A stretch of DNA of 8,970 nucleotides from Pseudomonadota bacterium. GTDB taxonomy: Bacteria; Myxococcota; Myxococcia; Myxococcales; Myxococcaceae. The notes under the pieces were generated by a model, which ran no database searches, was not told the DNA's origin, and saw nothing but the letters and a program-made list of their open reading frames with translations. The DNA is taken from positions 1-8,970 of the forward strand of contig JAFADT010000238.1 in NCBI GenBank assembly GCA_023424585.1. The letters are read 5' to 3'. Position 1 is the first letter of the stretch. Every line of letters starts with the position of its first letter. Shown here piece after piece: positions 7,713 to 8,970 of this stretch. The position numbers were made by a program, and so were the translations under genes.

Positions 7713-8970
7713 TCACCCGTGACGGTATTCCGCGCCGTCGGTGGTGCGGCCCAGCGTGAAGCGCAGCGCGCCCTCCAGGTCGGGCAGGAGGAAGGGGAAG
7801 CCGTGGGCCTGGGCCACGGTGGGCAGCGCGTGGGCGCTCGACAGGAGGGTCTCCTCGCCCATCTGCCCGAAGACGGTCTTCACCACGGCGGCGGGCAGCG
7901 GGAACACCGCGGGGCGGTGGAGCACCTTGCCCAGCACCTTCGCCAGCTCGCCCTGCCGCACCGCGTTCGGGGACACGGCGTTGACGGGCCCCTGGATGGA
8001 CGGGGTGAAGAGGGCGAGCTGGATGATGCCCAGCACGTCCTCCAGCGCCACCCAGCTCATCCACTGGCGTCCGGAGGCCACGGGGCCGCCGCCGCCCGCC
8101 TGGGTCGCGAGCGCCAGCTTCGCGAGCGCCCCGCCCCGCGCGTCCAGCACCACGCCGATGCGCAGGCGCACCACGCGGATGCCCGCGGCCTCGGCGGGCC
8201 CGGTGGAGGCCTCCCACTGGCGCGTGACGTCCGCGAGGAAGCCCTCGCCGCAGGAGGAGGCTTCGGTGAGCGCCTCCTCGCCCCGGTTGCCGTAGTAGCC
8301 GACGGCGGAGGCGCAGATGAGCACGCGCGGCTTGCGGGTGGCGCGGGCCAGGGTCTCCGACAGCAGGCGGGTGGTCTCCGTGCGGCTCTTGAGGATCTCC
8401 GCCTTGCGCGCGTCGGTCCACCGGCCCTCGCCCACGTTGGAGCCGGACAGGTGCACCACGGCGTCCACGTCCTCCAGGCCGGCGGCGTCGAGGGTGCCCC
8501 GGTCGGGGGCCCAGGCGATGTCCCCGCGCGCCGGGTTCGCGCGGCCACGCACCAGCCGCTTCACGCGGTGGCCGCCGGTGGTGAGGAACGCGGACAGCGA
8601 GGAGCCCAGCATGCCGGACGCGCCAGCGATGGCCACGGTGAGCGGCCCCTGGGAGGCGAAGGCGGCATGGCGGCGCAGGTCCGCGCGGGTGAGCGCGTGG
8701 CGGTACGCGAACATGCGCTCCAGCCGCTGGCGGGCGTAGCCACCGCCGAAGGTGTCCCCGAGCGCCCCGACGGGCAGCGCGTACTGGATGGAGTCCTCCA
8801 GGATGGAGGTCCCGGGGCCGTCGGGGTTCATGCGGTGGTCGTGGATCCACTTCGCGAAGGGGCCTTCGCGCTGGGTGTCCTGGAAGGAGGAGCCCTCCAC
8901 GTAGGCGGTGTGCTCGGCGACCATGCGCTGGGGGATGGGGCCCAGGTGGAGCTTGACGGTGACGCGAGCG
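7713..8970 (-). CDS. SRPBCC domain-TIGR01777 family SDR epimerase fusion, 5' partial
   Basis: The frame is open to the window edge and upstream of the ATG at 8924 reads RVTVKLHLGPIPQR, strand-like sequence continuing the domain, so the start lies outside. Counting from the ATG at 8924, residues 1-85 look like the C-terminal half of an SRPBCC (START-like, hydrophobic ligand binding) domain: FQDTQREGPFAKWIHDH, then YALPVGALG and RLERMFAYRH. An NAD(P)-binding Rossmann domain follows, with GASGMLG at 101-107, DAVVHLSG, and SAVGYYGNRGEEALTE, the marked motif of TIGR01777 proteins such as E. coli YfcH. The YxxxK catalytic pair of classical SDRs is not evident at its usual place, as is common in this family. 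The C-terminus resembles DUF1731 (FGQMGEETLLSSAHALP, then HGFPFLLPDLEGAL). The substrate is unknown. It lies upstream of the ABC operon on the same strand, but a hairpin and promoter separate them. Confidence 0.88.
   Translation of the reverse strand, partial: ARVTVKLHLGPIPQRMVAEHTAYVEGSSFQDTQREGPFAKWIHDHRMNPDGPGTSILEDSIQYALPVGALGDTFGGGYARQRLERMFAYRHALTRADLRRHAAFASQGPLTVAIAGASGMLGSSLSAFLTTGGHRVKRLVRGRANPARGDIAWAPDRGTLDAAGLEDVDAVVHLSGSNVGEGRWTDARKAEILKSRTETTRLLSETLARATRKPRVLICASAVGYYGNRGEEALTEASSCGEGFLADVTRQWEASTGPAEAAGIRVVRLRIGVVLDARGGALAKLALATQAGGGGPVASGRQWMSWVALEDVLGIIQLALFTPSIQGPVNAVSPNAVRQGELAKVLGKVLHRPAVFPLPAAVVKTVFGQMGEETLLSSAHALPTVAQAHGFPFLLPDLEGALRFTLGRTTDGAEYRHG

Noticed and set aside
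7606..8850. Upstream in-frame extension of the ABC ATPase frame by over 400 codons
   Set aside because: It crosses the intergenic gap and lies in another frame of the SDR gene on the same strand. Its product is low-complexity Arg/Pro/Gly/Ala, and the ATPase fold and SD fix the start at 7605.

Overview
The window is very GC-rich, with G or C at nearly every third codon position and long spurious antisense reading frames. It holds large sensor kinases, Asp-Ala-Gly-rich linkers and a Gld-type ABC exporter. Together these suggest a myxobacterium, most likely Myxococcaceae (Myxococcus/Corallococcus type). This placement is inference from gene content and composition, not a database match.

Left part (1-2874, + strand): a signalling unit of three genes. 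A PAS-PAS-HisKA-HATPase sensor histidine kinase enters from outside the window, so its 5' end is missing. It overlaps by 4 bp (ATGA) a single-domain receiver protein. After 31 bp, behind a strong Shine-Dalgarno site, comes a GvpL/GvpF-family gas vesicle protein. No gas vesicle shell gene (gvpA) or other gvp gene is in the window.

Middle and right part (2878-7605, - strand): a tightly packed four-gene operon read right to left. It encodes a GldA-like ABC ATPase, a GldF-like ABC-2 permease, a GldG-like auxiliary membrane protein with an enlarged N-terminal membrane region, and a membrane-anchored DUF4340 protein carrying an Asp-Ala-Gly-rich low-complexity insert. All three junctions are 4-bp stop/start overlaps, and each downstream gene has its own SD inside the preceding gene. 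The operon converges on the GvpL/F gene with only 3 bp between stop codons, and an 8-bp GC hairpin spans both stops.

Right end (7713-8970, - strand): the 3' part of a fusion protein with an SRPBCC-like domain followed by a TIGR01777-type SDR epimerase domain. Its 5' end lies beyond the window. The 107-bp gap between it and the ABC operon holds a hairpin just after the SDR stop, a perfect TTGACA -35 box and the SD of the ATPase. The ABC operon is therefore probably its own transcription unit. No tRNA, rRNA, CRISPR array, insertion sequence or phage gene was seen. The only stretches without a gene are short (31, 3 and 107 bp).
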